A DNA stretch of 15,992 nt from contig JWZX01002891.1 of NCBI GenBank assembly GCA_001275005.1, forward strand, positions 1-15,992. Direction: 5' to 3'. This document shows positions 1 through 7,526 of the stretch, in pieces. This DNA is from Chrysochromulina tobinii. Lineage: Eukaryota; Haptophyta; Prymnesiales; Chrysochromulinaceae. Made by a program: the position numbers and the translations under genes. Position 1 is the first letter of the stretch. Each line of letters begins with the position of its first letter. A model generated the notes under the pieces. That model saw only the letters and a program-made list of their open reading frames with translations, ran no database searches and was not told the origin of the DNA.

Positions 1-23
1 CGCGAGGCGGCTGAGCGCTCGGG

Positions 24-846
24 ATGGGCGTTGACGACGAGGGTGAGGACGACGAAGACGAGGGCGAGGACGACGAGGAAGGGTGGCGCAGGCGCGGCGG
101 TCGGTGGGCGCGGTGGGGGTGGCTCGGGGGGGGCGGCAGGGGTGCCGTCTCCGGCGATCAGAGCGATGCCGGCTCCGACGACCTCGAGATGAGCATCGCG
201 AGTGGAGGCGGCGGTCGAGGCGGAGGCGGCGATGGAGGCGCCCATCACGGCGCCGGCTCGTCGCGGCGCCCGTCACGGCGCTCCTCTCTTGGGAGCTCGT
301 ACGCCAAGGGGACCCAAAGCGTGCTCGACTTTCTCGCGTCCTTGCTGCCCCGCCCCTCATCCAAGGTACAGCTGATCGCCGACGCACTCTGCCAGCGACC
401 TGTTCAGATCAAAGTACCCCACGGCGGGCCGGCGGCGGCGCGCGCGTGCGAGCGCCTTCCATCACGTGCTCACGCTCGCTTCGGATCGGCGCTTGGCGTT
501 GCACCAGCCGCGCCATGTGCCCTTTGCCGAGATTGAGGTGCGCCGAGGCGCCGCCTTCTCGGTGGACATGCCGGAGGTCATGGGCGTGGCGGCCACGATC
601 CCCGAGGGCGATGAAGCTCGAAGTGACGAAGAGGACGAGGACGAGGTGGCGGACGAGGACGAGGAGGACGGCGAGGACGGCGAGGACGACGACGAGGCGG
701 TGGGGGCTGCATCAGAAGAGGACGACGACGATGGCCAGGAAGGCGACCAGAAAGAGGGGCAGGGGGCTTCTGATGGCGACGAGGGCGACGATGGCGATGC
801 CGAGATGGAAGGTGCCGATGCTGAGATGGAAGATGACGACATGTAG
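24..846 (+). CDS. Rad21/Rec8-type cohesin kleisin, C-terminal part with acidic tail, apparent frameshift
   Basis: Kleisins close the cohesin ring by binding the Smc1 head through a C-terminal winged-helix domain. That domain is visible here in two frames. From about 300 to 446 the frame reads YAKGTQSVLDFLAS, then a helix with LIADALC, ending in GPAAARA. From 448 the next frame reads ASAFHHVLTL, RLALHQ and VPFAEIEV, matching the kleisin pattern A-x-x-F-Y-x-x-L-V-L ... L-x-Q ... P-Y-x-D-I. Joining the halves needs one base skipped in the GC run at about 441-450; no GT-AG intron does this while keeping the helix. After the domain comes a tail of about 75 residues, mostly Asp and Glu, ending at TAG 844-846. 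The N-terminal stretch is also acidic, then Gly/Ser-rich; its frame has a stop at 12-14, so the true 5' end or an upstream exon is not resolved. The frameshift may be an assembly error, or the copy may be broken. Family call is fairly sure, gene model weak. Confidence 0.55.
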
Positions 847-961
847 AGCGTGAGCAACAATCAGAGAGGGCGCTCATGACGACGCGTAGAACGTGGGCAA
901 CAAACAGAGAGGGCGCTCATGACGACGCGTAGAGCGTGGGCAACAAACAGAGAGGGCGCTC
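833..961. repeat. 43-bp tandem repeat, three copies, overlapping the kleisin stop codon
   Basis: Copies lie at 833-875, 876-918 and 919-961. Each begins ATGACGAC, continues through a TAG followed by AGCGTG or ACGTG, and ends AGAGAGGGCGCTC. The first copy contains the last codons and stop of the kleisin frame (Asp-Asp-Met-stop); copies 2 and 3 are nearly identical to each other and differ from copy 1 at a few bases. The period of 43 is not a multiple of three, so the extra copies are not a coding expansion. Confidence 0.95.
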
Positions 962-968
962 CTGCAGA

Positions 969-1033
969 GAGTCGACGATGGGCGAGAGTGGCACTGTGAA
1001 TGAGTCGACGATGGGCGAGAGTGGCACTGTGAA
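969..1033. repeat. 33-bp direct tandem duplication
   Basis: Two adjacent copies at 969-1001 and 1002-1033 begin GAGTCGACGATGGGCGAGAG and end GGCACTGTGAA. They differ only at the end of the second copy. They follow directly after the 43-bp repeat block, so the region downstream of the kleisin gene has been extended by at least two independent tandem duplications. Confidence 0.95.
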
Positions 1034-1729
1034 GTTGAGTGATGGTGGCATGTGGTGGAGCCAGGAGTGGCCCGATCATTCGAGTTTCGTCAGGCGAACG
1101 GGAGAGCGAATCAAAGCAAGAGAGAGAGAGGTGATCCAGGATCGATGTGGGATGTGGTAACGCATAACGTAGTGTAGGAAAGTGCCCGATACGGTGCAAA
1201 ATCGCCCGCGGAGTCTTTTCAGGAGTTCGTTGGACCAAAATACGTGTAATGCGTCCCAAATGCGGGTCAATCTCAATGAACATCGTACGCAATACGCAAA
1301 ACTGAGGAAAACTACGCAGTTGCTCAATACGCTGCGTATGGCGTATGTTGCACTGATGCCACCTGCGTTTACACACCCTGGTGCGTACACATACCCATTT
1401 CGTACACGCACCGCCCACCGCCGCGTCTTTACGCATATGTGCAAACGCGGCGCGAATACGCACCTACCCGGCATTGTTTTACACACACCCGACGCTGCGT
1501 AGGTGCGTACTCGCCGAAACTGACGAACGTCAGCGTTAATGCCGGTGGCGGTGGCGGTGATGGCGGTGGCGGTGATGACACATAGTCAATACTTCACAGC
1601 CCACGCTCGCGCCCCCTGCGCCCCCTGCCACACGCCCCACCCTTGAGAGAGGTGCCCCGCCGCGGTCGAGGCCACCAGCGCGGAATGGTTGAACTGCGTC
1701 GCCTCTGATCCCTGGCTTCAAAACTGGAT
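1034..1729. other. Intergenic region between two gene 3' ends, with TACGCA motif cluster
   Basis: I see no convincing gene here. Open frames on both strands exist, but they run through repeats and show no domain. The stretch 1286-1509 contains nine TACGCA/TGCGTA hexamers, starting at 1286, 1293, 1313, 1333, 1382, 1430, 1457, 1496 and 1504, plus several one-base variants. About 1543-1575 is a GGTGGC/GGTGAT simple repeat. The remainder up to 1729 is probably 3' untranslated sequence of the ABC transporter gene on the minus strand. Confidence 0.6.
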
Positions 1730-4700
1730 TCACTTCACTGTCTGAGCGCGACGCGGGAGGGGCACCGCTATCTCGTAGTCCGCCTCGGAGCGGAGCTCGG
1801 AGCGGAGATCGCGATTCTCGTGCACCACCTTTCGCACGAGGCGCTTGAGGTGGTGCATCGTCCCATCGTCGGGCGCAAGGAGCTGCTGACGTACGCCGAG
1901 GCGCGAGAAGGTGGATGGCCATGCGTGCAAGGGGGCACTCATCAGTAGGACCTCTTCCGACTGGCGCAGCAGCGTCTCCAGCCGCTCAGTCTCTTTACGG
2001 TTCGCCTCCACTTGCAGCTCGCGCACGATCGCCACGAGCTGCGCGCGCGCGTTGGCGAGCACCTCGTATGCCCCCGTCTCTCTCAGCGTTGTCTCGCTCA
2101 GCTTCCGCTCGAGGCGCCCGAGTCGTGTCGAGGGCGTGAGCGGCTCGTTGAACTGCGACACCTCATCCTCACGAAACTCGAGAGATGCATGCGCGGCGCC
2201 ACTTGCACGCTCCGCGTCGTCGTCGCCATCGGGCACGCCGCCGCCGCCGCCGCTTGGCCCCGCTTGCTTCATCCACAGCTTCTTGTACACGCCGTCCGTC
2301 TTCTGAAGGAGCTCATCGTGCGTACCGCTCTCGACCACCTTGCCATTGTCGAAGGTGATAATCTTGCTTGCGCTCCGGATGGTGCTCAGCCGATGCGCAA
2401 TGATGAGCGTGGTGCGCCCCTGCATGAGGCGCTCGAGCGCGCTCTGAACCTTCTCCTGATTCTCCTCATCGAGAGCGCTCGTCGCTTCATCGAGCAGCAG
2501 AATGGTCGGGTTCGCCAGGATGGCGCGCGCGATGGCAATCCGTTGCTTCTCACCGCCCGAGACGTTGCTCACCGCGTGCATCATGGTGCGCAGCCCCTCG
2601 GGGAATTTATTCTTATCCATGAGCTGCTCGTAGATGTTGGCCGCCTTGCATGCGGCGTACACCTCCTCGAGCGTGGGCTCGGAGCCCGGTTTACAGCCAA
2701 AGGTGATATTCTCGAGGATGGTGCACGGAAGCAGCTTGGGCTCTTGGGCGACAGTCGCGATCTGGCCGCGGAGCCAGTCGGGGCTGTACTCGCGTATGTC
2801 CGTGCCGTCGAGCAGGATGCGGCCTGCCGTCACGTCGTAGAAGCGCTCGAGCAGCCGCAGCGCCGTCGACTTGCCACAGCCAGCGGAGCCCGTCATGCCG
2901 AGGGTCTGCCCCGGCGACACCTCGAAGCTCGCCCCCTTGAGGACGAGCACATCACGTTCCGGGTACTTGAACTCGACGCCTTCGAAGATGATGTGGCCCC
3001 TGGCGCGACCTTGGGGCACGATCCCCACATCCGGGTTGATCGAGGGCGGCAGCGTGCACAGGTCCCATGCCTTGGCAAGCGGCACCGCCTTCGTGACAGC
3101 GTCCTGGTACGTGCTGATCGCGCTCTGCGTGTCACGCGAGATGCCTTGGGCGGACTGCATGAGCCCAGTCGCCTGGCCAACGCCCACGACGCCGCTCGCC
3201 ACCAGATTGCCGGTGACCGCATCCTGCGCGATTGAGCTCGAGAGGTGGAGAAATTCTTCGAATGGTGCGGAGAAAGAGTCGATAAGGGCGCTCGCCTTCT
3301 TGCGACGCGTCCAGCTGTTGAGGTAGCGTGCAAACGACAACCTCTCGGCATCGCCCCTCACAAACGACTGGAAGGTGCTCACGAACTCGGGGTTGAGCGC
3401 GTGGACCCAGGTGAAGTCATCCATCGAAGGCTCCATCAGACCACGGGTCGCAAAGTCGTACCATTTGCCCTGCACGAACCTCCACGCGTAGTTGAGCGCG
3501 AGTCCACCCCAATTAATGCCCAGCAGCAGGTAGAGCATCCGTGAGGATCGCTGCCTCACGAGCATCGCCGAGGTCGCGATCTTGACGGCTATCGAGATCG
3601 CGTCCTGGGGCACCTTGACAAACTTATCGATGTCGCCGTCGAGCTCCCAAACTTCATCTAAGGTATCGAACGGCCCCTTTTTGACGGTCCAGAAGTTCAG
3701 GTCCTTTTTGAGCAACGCGCCGAAGTAGTAGACCTTGAGCTCCTGGCCCATCTTGGCTTGCCCGCGGTCGCGCAGCGCGGTCACGAGCAGCCCGAGGAGC
3801 GTGGCGAGCATCTCAACGTAGAAGAGGGCGTGCGCTGCCCGCTTGAAGGCGAGCCAGTACTCCTCGGCAGTGGTCGTCGCGTCGTCGGGCGTCGTGAAGG
3901 TGTCCAGGACTGAGGCTCGGTAATACGTCGTGGTCGCCTCGACCGTCGCCACGAGGATGGAGGCGACCGACTGGAGCAGCACCCACTTGAGAGATTCCCT
4001 CGCCTTCAGCAGCAGCCGCACCGCCTTGACCAGCCCGCGCCGCCGCTCCGTCCGCCGCAGCGCTCGCCCCTGATACACGAGCGCCCACACGCGCTTGTGT
4101 AGTGCAGGCTCCATGCGCTCGCGTGCCGTTTGCATCAGTTGCTCGATGTAGCCCACTTGCTCGATGATCTTCTCGAGTTTTGAACCATCGGCATACTCGG
4201 GTGGCGGCGGCTTCTGCGCGCTCTTCTCGAGCGCGATGCGCAACTCCTTCTCTGCGAGCTTGCCCAGCCATTCGATGACGTCCTTCATCAGCCCCGGTGG
4301 AACCGCCGAGCGCGGCGCTTGCAGCAGCTCATAGCATCGGTGCGAAAGCGCCTCAACTTTGACGCGCCCAATCTTGTCGCTCGCGAGGTCCTCGTCGGCC
4401 AGCGATGCGATCAGCTCATTGACAACCTCGATCCGTCGCGCAGTCTGCTTCTGATTGGACTCGAGCTCCTCAACACTCGGACGCTCCATAGAGACCGCCA
4501 CGACGTGCAGGAAGATGGGCGTGAGCACGATTGTTATGATAGTGGGTCCGTTGGCAATCACGCTGTCGGCCGAGGGCGGCCAGGTGTCGGGCAACAATTG
4601 AACGATCCAGCTTTGAACGGAGAGGAGGAAGGCCCCCAGGGCCGGTGGCGGCGGCGGCGGTGGCGGTGGAGGCAGCTGCAGTGCAGGCGAAAAGACGTGG

Positions 4701-4789
4701 CCAAATAAGGCCTCGAATAGCGCTGGCGGCGGCGGCGGCGGCACTGGTGGGAGCGTCGCTCCGGGAGTGGAGAAGAAGTCCCACATCAT
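1730..4789 (-). CDS. ABC half-transporter (ABCB-like exporter fold) with long N- and C-terminal extensions
   Basis: An ATP-driven membrane transporter of 1019 residues in a single exon; substrate unknown. The nucleotide-binding domain, residues about 598-838, is complete: A-loop Tyr609 (FKYP), Walker A GSAGCGKST at 634-642, Q-loop Gln682, signature VSGGE at 743-747 (usual LSGGQ), Walker B ILLLDE at 763-768, D-loop SALD, H-loop His799. Upstream, hydrophobic segments near 77-99, 270-290, 318-339, 395-411 and 417-436 suggest one membrane domain, more divergent than the ATPase half. Residues 16-22 and 40-49 are proline runs encoded by GGC/GGT repeats. Residues 105-260 are a charged helical segment with no clear membrane span. 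After the ATPase domain comes a Gly/Asp-rich linker (about 843-860) and a 150-residue charged helical tail. One NBD means it should dimerise. Start MMWDFF is the first Met; Met101 (MERPS) is an alternative that would omit the proline runs. Confidence 0.9.
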   Translation of the reverse strand: MMWDFFSTPGATLPPVPPPPPPALFEALFGHVFSPALQLPPPPPPPPPPALGAFLLSVQSWIVQLLPDTWPPSADSVIANGPTIITIVLTPIFLHVVAVSMERPSVEELESNQKQTARRIEVVNELIASLADEDLASDKIGRVKVEALSHRCYELLQAPRSAVPPGLMKDVIEWLGKLAEKELRIALEKSAQKPPPPEYADGSKLEKIIEQVGYIEQLMQTARERMEPALHKRVWALVYQGRALRRTERRRGLVKAVRLLLKARESLKWVLLQSVASILVATVEATTTYYRASVLDTFTTPDDATTTAEEYWLAFKRAAHALFYVEMLATLLGLLVTALRDRGQAKMGQELKVYYFGALLKKDLNFWTVKKGPFDTLDEVWELDGDIDKFVKVPQDAISIAVKIATSAMLVRQRSSRMLYLLLGINWGGLALNYAWRFVQGKWYDFATRGLMEPSMDDFTWVHALNPEFVSTFQSFVRGDAERLSFARYLNSWTRRKKASALIDSFSAPFEEFLHLSSSIAQDAVTGNLVASGVVGVGQATGLMQSAQGISRDTQSAISTYQDAVTKAVPLAKAWDLCTLPPSINPDVGIVPQGRARGHIIFEGVEFKYPERDVLVLKGASFEVSPGQTLGMTGSAGCGKSTALRLLERFYDVTAGRILLDGTDIREYSPDWLRGQIATVAQEPKLLPCTILENITFGCKPGSEPTLEEVYAACKAANIYEQLMDKNKFPEGLRTMMHAVSNVSGGEKQRIAIARAILANPTILLLDEATSALDEENQEKVQSALERLMQGRTTLIIAHRLSTIRSASKIITFDNGKVVESGTHDELLQKTDGVYKKLWMKQAGPSGGGGGVPDGDDDAERASGAAHASLEFREDEVSQFNEPLTPSTRLGRLERKLSETTLRETGAYEVLANARAQLVAIVRELQVEANRKETERLETLLRQSEEVLLMSAPLHAWPSTFSRLGVRQQLLAPDDGTMHHLKRLVRKVVHENRDLRSELRSEADYEIAVPLPRRAQTVK

Positions 4790-5063
4790 CTCGGCGGGAC
4801 CGCAGCGCGCGGCGTCACGAAATTATGCAACCGAGCAGTACTAACCCTACCCCACAGCTCCAAGTTCTGCTCGAAAACGAATTTCCATGAAGCCGCTCCC
4901 GCATTCATCCTAAACCTCGTAACCAACTCGACCCCAAAGGACGACGCTCTGCGAGTGACTCACGATGCAGAGAACTTTCTGGGAACTCGGCACGCCGACT
5001 TTCTGGGAACTCGGCACGCCGACGGATGGGGTGTCGCGAAATCGGCCTAGAAGACCGAGAACG
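4790..5063. promoter_or_regulatory. Divergent intergenic region between the ABC transporter and CRTAC1-like genes
   Basis: About 275 bp separate the two divergently oriented starts, so the segment should hold both promoters. I see no clear TATA box or other core element. A 24-bp tandem duplication (4974-5021) lies just before the CRTAC1-like start. Confidence 0.4.
4974..5021. repeat. 24-bp perfect tandem duplication
   Basis: Two identical copies at 4974-4997 and 4998-5021, each beginning ACTTTCTGGGAACTCGG. If translation began at the upstream ATG 4965, the duplication would encode TFWELGTP twice; from the preferred start at 5064 it lies in the 5' untranslated region. Confidence 0.95.
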
Positions 5064-7044
5064 ATGTTGATACGGGCGCCCTTGCGCAGCCTCTCCGGCT
5101 ACGTGGCCAAGTGCTTCCTCGCCGGTGCTGCTTGCATCGCACTGGTCTCCACGCCGATGGCCGTCAGGGGAGCTCAGATCCCGTTGCTGCCGTTCTTCGA
5201 GGATATTAGCGACATTATTGAGGCGAATCCCTCCCAGATGCGCTACGGCGTGGCCATCGTCGATGTGGACCAAGACGGTCGCTTCGAGGCGTTCGTCACC
5301 GGTTATGCCGGTGCGGACGGCTCGCGCGGCGCGCCCAATGAGCTCTTCAACTTCAAAGATGGTCGTCTGGTCAACGTGGCGCCATCGCTCGGCCTCTCCG
5401 CGCCACAGCGGCAGGCCATCGGCGTAGCAGCTTGCGACGTCGATGCCGACGGCAAGGAGGAGATTTACGTCCTCAACACCGACACATACGGCGGCGACAA
5501 GCGATTCGGCGACCACCTGTTTAAGAGGAACGACGGTGGCAGGTTCGAAGACGTCATGGAGCAGGACGTGAACGCAGTCTCGCGCTCAACGTTTGCCGGG
5601 CGCTCGGTGGCGTGCGTCGACCGGCAGGGCACCGGCAAATACGACGTGGCCGCTGCAAGCTACGGACGGCCGCTCCTGCTCTTCGAGATGAGCGACCCGA
5701 GCACGAACACCGTGCGTGACGTGGCTCAAGAAGTGGGCTTCACAGGAGTGACCGGCGGACGCGGCATCACTGGCGGACCTCTGTACCCGGGCGTGCAGTA
5801 CGCGACGCGTAAGGGTATGGACGTGTACATGGACAATGAGAACGGGCCCTCATTCTTCTTCCGCAACGACGGGAAAGGCGGCTTCACGGAGGTGGCGCGT
5901 GAGCTCGGCCTACAGGATGCAAACGAGAATGGTGCGACGCTTCCCTCGCGCCCCTTCCGAGCTGCTGAACACTGAGCACCACCCCGCATGCGCACGATGC
6001 TGAGCATGGCCTCGCCTCCCTCATTGTCTCGTTCACGCAGGCCGCGGCGTCGCCCTCGTCGACGCCAACGCTGACGGCCGTATCGATATTGTGACCGGCA
6101 ACTGGAACGGTTTTCACCGGATGTGGCTCGCGCCGTCGCCCGATGCGCGGCGCACCGCCTTTGTTGATGCCGCTCCACGCGAGCTCGCGGCGCCCTCGCC
6201 CATACGCACAGGTCATGATGATGATGCTGATGATAATGACGGCTGTGAATGAATGACCTCTGATCCAAAATGATGGTCGGGACGCTGATTGATCGCCGCT
6301 GATGGTCATTGATGGTTGCCTCCCTTCCGTGCAGTGCTCTCTGCGGACTTTGACAACGATGGCTACCCCGAGCTCTTCTTCAATAATATCTGCTCGTGCC
6401 CACACGACATGCCGAGCATGTGCGCCTCGCCTCATCAGCCTCTTGGGACGGTTCTTGATTGCCGCTGATGGCCTCCCCGATGGCCTCCCTGATGTCCTCT
6501 CCGATGTCCTCTCCACTGTCGCTCATCGGGTGCGCCTCGCCTGATGGCCTCGCTCATCAGGTGCGCCTCGCCCAATCGGCTCTTCAAGACGACCGACGGC
6601 GTGCACTGGCATGCGGTTCCCGTTGGCTCTGCAGAAGAACGGTACGGGCGTGGCACAGGTGCAGCCGCGTACGACATCGACGGCGATGGCCTGCTCGAGT
6701 TATTGATCTCCCACGGCGAGAATCGAGCCGAACCGCTCTCGCTCCATCGCGTGGCGTTGTACGATGCAGCCAAGGCCAACCACTACGTGCGCGTGCTGCC
6801 GCTTACAGCGAGTGGCGCGCCGGCGCGTGGGGCGCTCGTGACGCTCGTCGACGGCAACGGTCGCAAGCAGGTGCGCGTCATCGATCCGGGCTCGGGCTAC
6901 CTCTGCCAGCAGGAGCCCGTGGCCCACTTTGGGCTCGGGCTGGTGGCGAACATCAAGAGCATCACCATAGAGTGGCCGAGCGGCGAGACCAGGACCATTT
7001 TGCAGCCGGCGCTGGATCAGCAGCACGTCGTCTCGCCGGCCTGA
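5064..7044 (+). CDS. CRTAC1: CRTAC1-like secreted FG-GAP/VCBS repeat protein with ASPIC/UnbV domain (4 exons)
   Basis: Exons 5064-5931, 6041-6211, 6335-6419 and 6561-7044 give 535 residues. From Met at 5064 a signal peptide is clear (basic start, hydrophobic CFLAGAACIALVS, likely cleavage near RGA-Q). Calcium-type D-x-D-x-D-G loops recur: DVDQDG, DVDADG, DANADG, DFDNDG and DIDGDG, as in FG-GAP/VCBS beta-propellers. The last exon matches the ASPIC/UnbV domain of CRTAC1: GRGTGAAAYDIDGDG, LISHGE, DPGSGYLCQQEPVAHFGLG and IEWPSGET. Molecular function is not established for the algal members; an extracellular calcium-binding role is inferred. Exon joins restore ENGRGVALVD and SPIRTVLSADFDNDG, as expected for the family. 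The third donor is uncertain: GTGCGC at 6420, or GTGCCC at 6396, which keeps the frame and gives a NNI-to-NRLF spacing closer to the animal protein. An in-frame ATG at 4965 would add 33 residues and bury the signal peptide. Confidence 0.85.
5932..6040 (+). other. Intron 1 of the CRTAC1-like gene (109 nt)
   Basis: Donor GTGCGACG, acceptor TTCACGCAG, phase 1. Without splicing the frame ends at a TGA at 5972-5974; splicing joins GAG-AAT-G to GC-CGC-GGC and restores ENGRGVALVDANADG, the family's conserved stretch. Confidence 0.9.
6212..6334 (+). other. Intron 2 of the CRTAC1-like gene (123 nt)
   Basis: Donor GTCATGATG, acceptor TTCCGTGCAG, phase 1. It contains an ATG/GAT-rich repeat near its 5' end. 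Positions 6289-6305 match 6455-6471 of intron 3 at 16 of 17 bases, within a longer similar stretch. Confidence 0.85.
6420..6560 (+). other. Intron 3 of the CRTAC1-like gene (141 nt), flanked by a direct repeat
   Basis: Donor GTGCGCCTC, acceptor CGCTCATCAG, phase 2. The first 12 intron bases, GTGCGCCTCGCC, recur at 6530-6541 and again as the first 12 bases of exon 4 (6561-6572). Copies 2 and 3 sit in a 31-bp tandem duplication. The interior is a degenerate repeat of GATGGCCTCC and GATGTCCTCT. The alternative donor at 6396 would make the intron 165 nt. Confidence 0.7.
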
Positions 7045-7526
7045 GGCCGTGGGGCATCATTTTGCCTAGTTGTAGAAGCGTCCACGCCCCAGCGGCGGGG
7101 CATGAAACGCGTTAGTGCATGAAGGCAGCCAGGACGCAGGACGGGAGTTGAGCTAAGAGATTCATTAACGGTTGGCTACCGGTACAGGATCCCTTCAAGG
7201 AAAATCCCCGGGGTCCCACACTGTCTCACACCGTCACACGCCCGAAGTCAAGTTACCACATATCATGTAAAGTAACAACAGGGAGGCAATCTAACGATGT
7301 CAAGTCTAAACTCGTTTTTTTCACACGACTCAGGCACGACCTTTACAACTGTGAGTTGGTGCCTTCTCGGCGAAGAGTTTGTATTGTATTGTCTTCACGG
7401 CTGTGCTGCTTACGTGTTGATGTATTAACATGAAGAGTTTGCACGCGACCGCGTGTGCTTGCGAAGTCAAGTCAAGTCAAGTCTGAGACTTGACTTGACT
7501 TGACTTGTCTTGTGCTTGCAAGGCCG
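7045..7526. other. Intergenic region between CRTAC1-like gene and coiled-coil gene
   Basis: No gene seen. It holds the 3' end of the CRTAC1-like transcript and presumably the promoter of the next gene. GAAGAGTTTG occurs twice (about 7372 and 7434). The region is AT-richer than its neighbours and ends in the perfect hairpin at 7464-7506. Confidence 0.5.
7464..7506. repeat. Perfect 20-bp inverted repeat of pentanucleotide units, 3-nt loop
   Basis: The left arm is four AAGTC units (7464-7483), the loop TGA (7484-7486), and the right arm four GACTT units (7487-7506). It ends 20 bases before the likely ATG of the downstream gene, so it may be in that gene's 5' untranslated leader. As RNA it would fold into a perfect stem; as DNA it is a short near-palindrome that could extrude. 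Confidence 0.95.

Noticed and set aside
366-414. 49-nt GT-AG intron to explain the kleisin frame change
   Set aside because: It keeps the frame but removes the LIADALC helix expected in the winged-helix domain, so a one-base shift further on fits better.
83-853. 256-codon Arg-rich frame, and the Ser-rich minus frame 462-860
   Set aside because: Both are shadows of the acidic kleisin tail (GAC/GAG codons read out of frame or in reverse).
833-961. CRISPR-like array
   Set aside because: The copies are directly adjacent with no spacers, and the genome is eukaryotic.
861-1463. 200-codon minus-strand frame
   Set aside because: Runs through the 43-bp and 33-bp tandem repeats, shows repeated peptides from them, and has no domain.
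1182-1502. 106-codon plus-strand frame
   Set aside because: Its middle part looks protein-like, but it coincides with the TACGCA cluster and shows no domain or good start.
2012-3235. 407-codon plus-strand frame
   Set aside because: It is antisense to the ABC transporter ATPase domain, whose motifs are all intact; the frame has no domain and arises from GC-rich codon use.
4841-4850. Telomere-like CTAACCCTAC
   Set aside because: Only one unit, inside a short promoter region; not an array.
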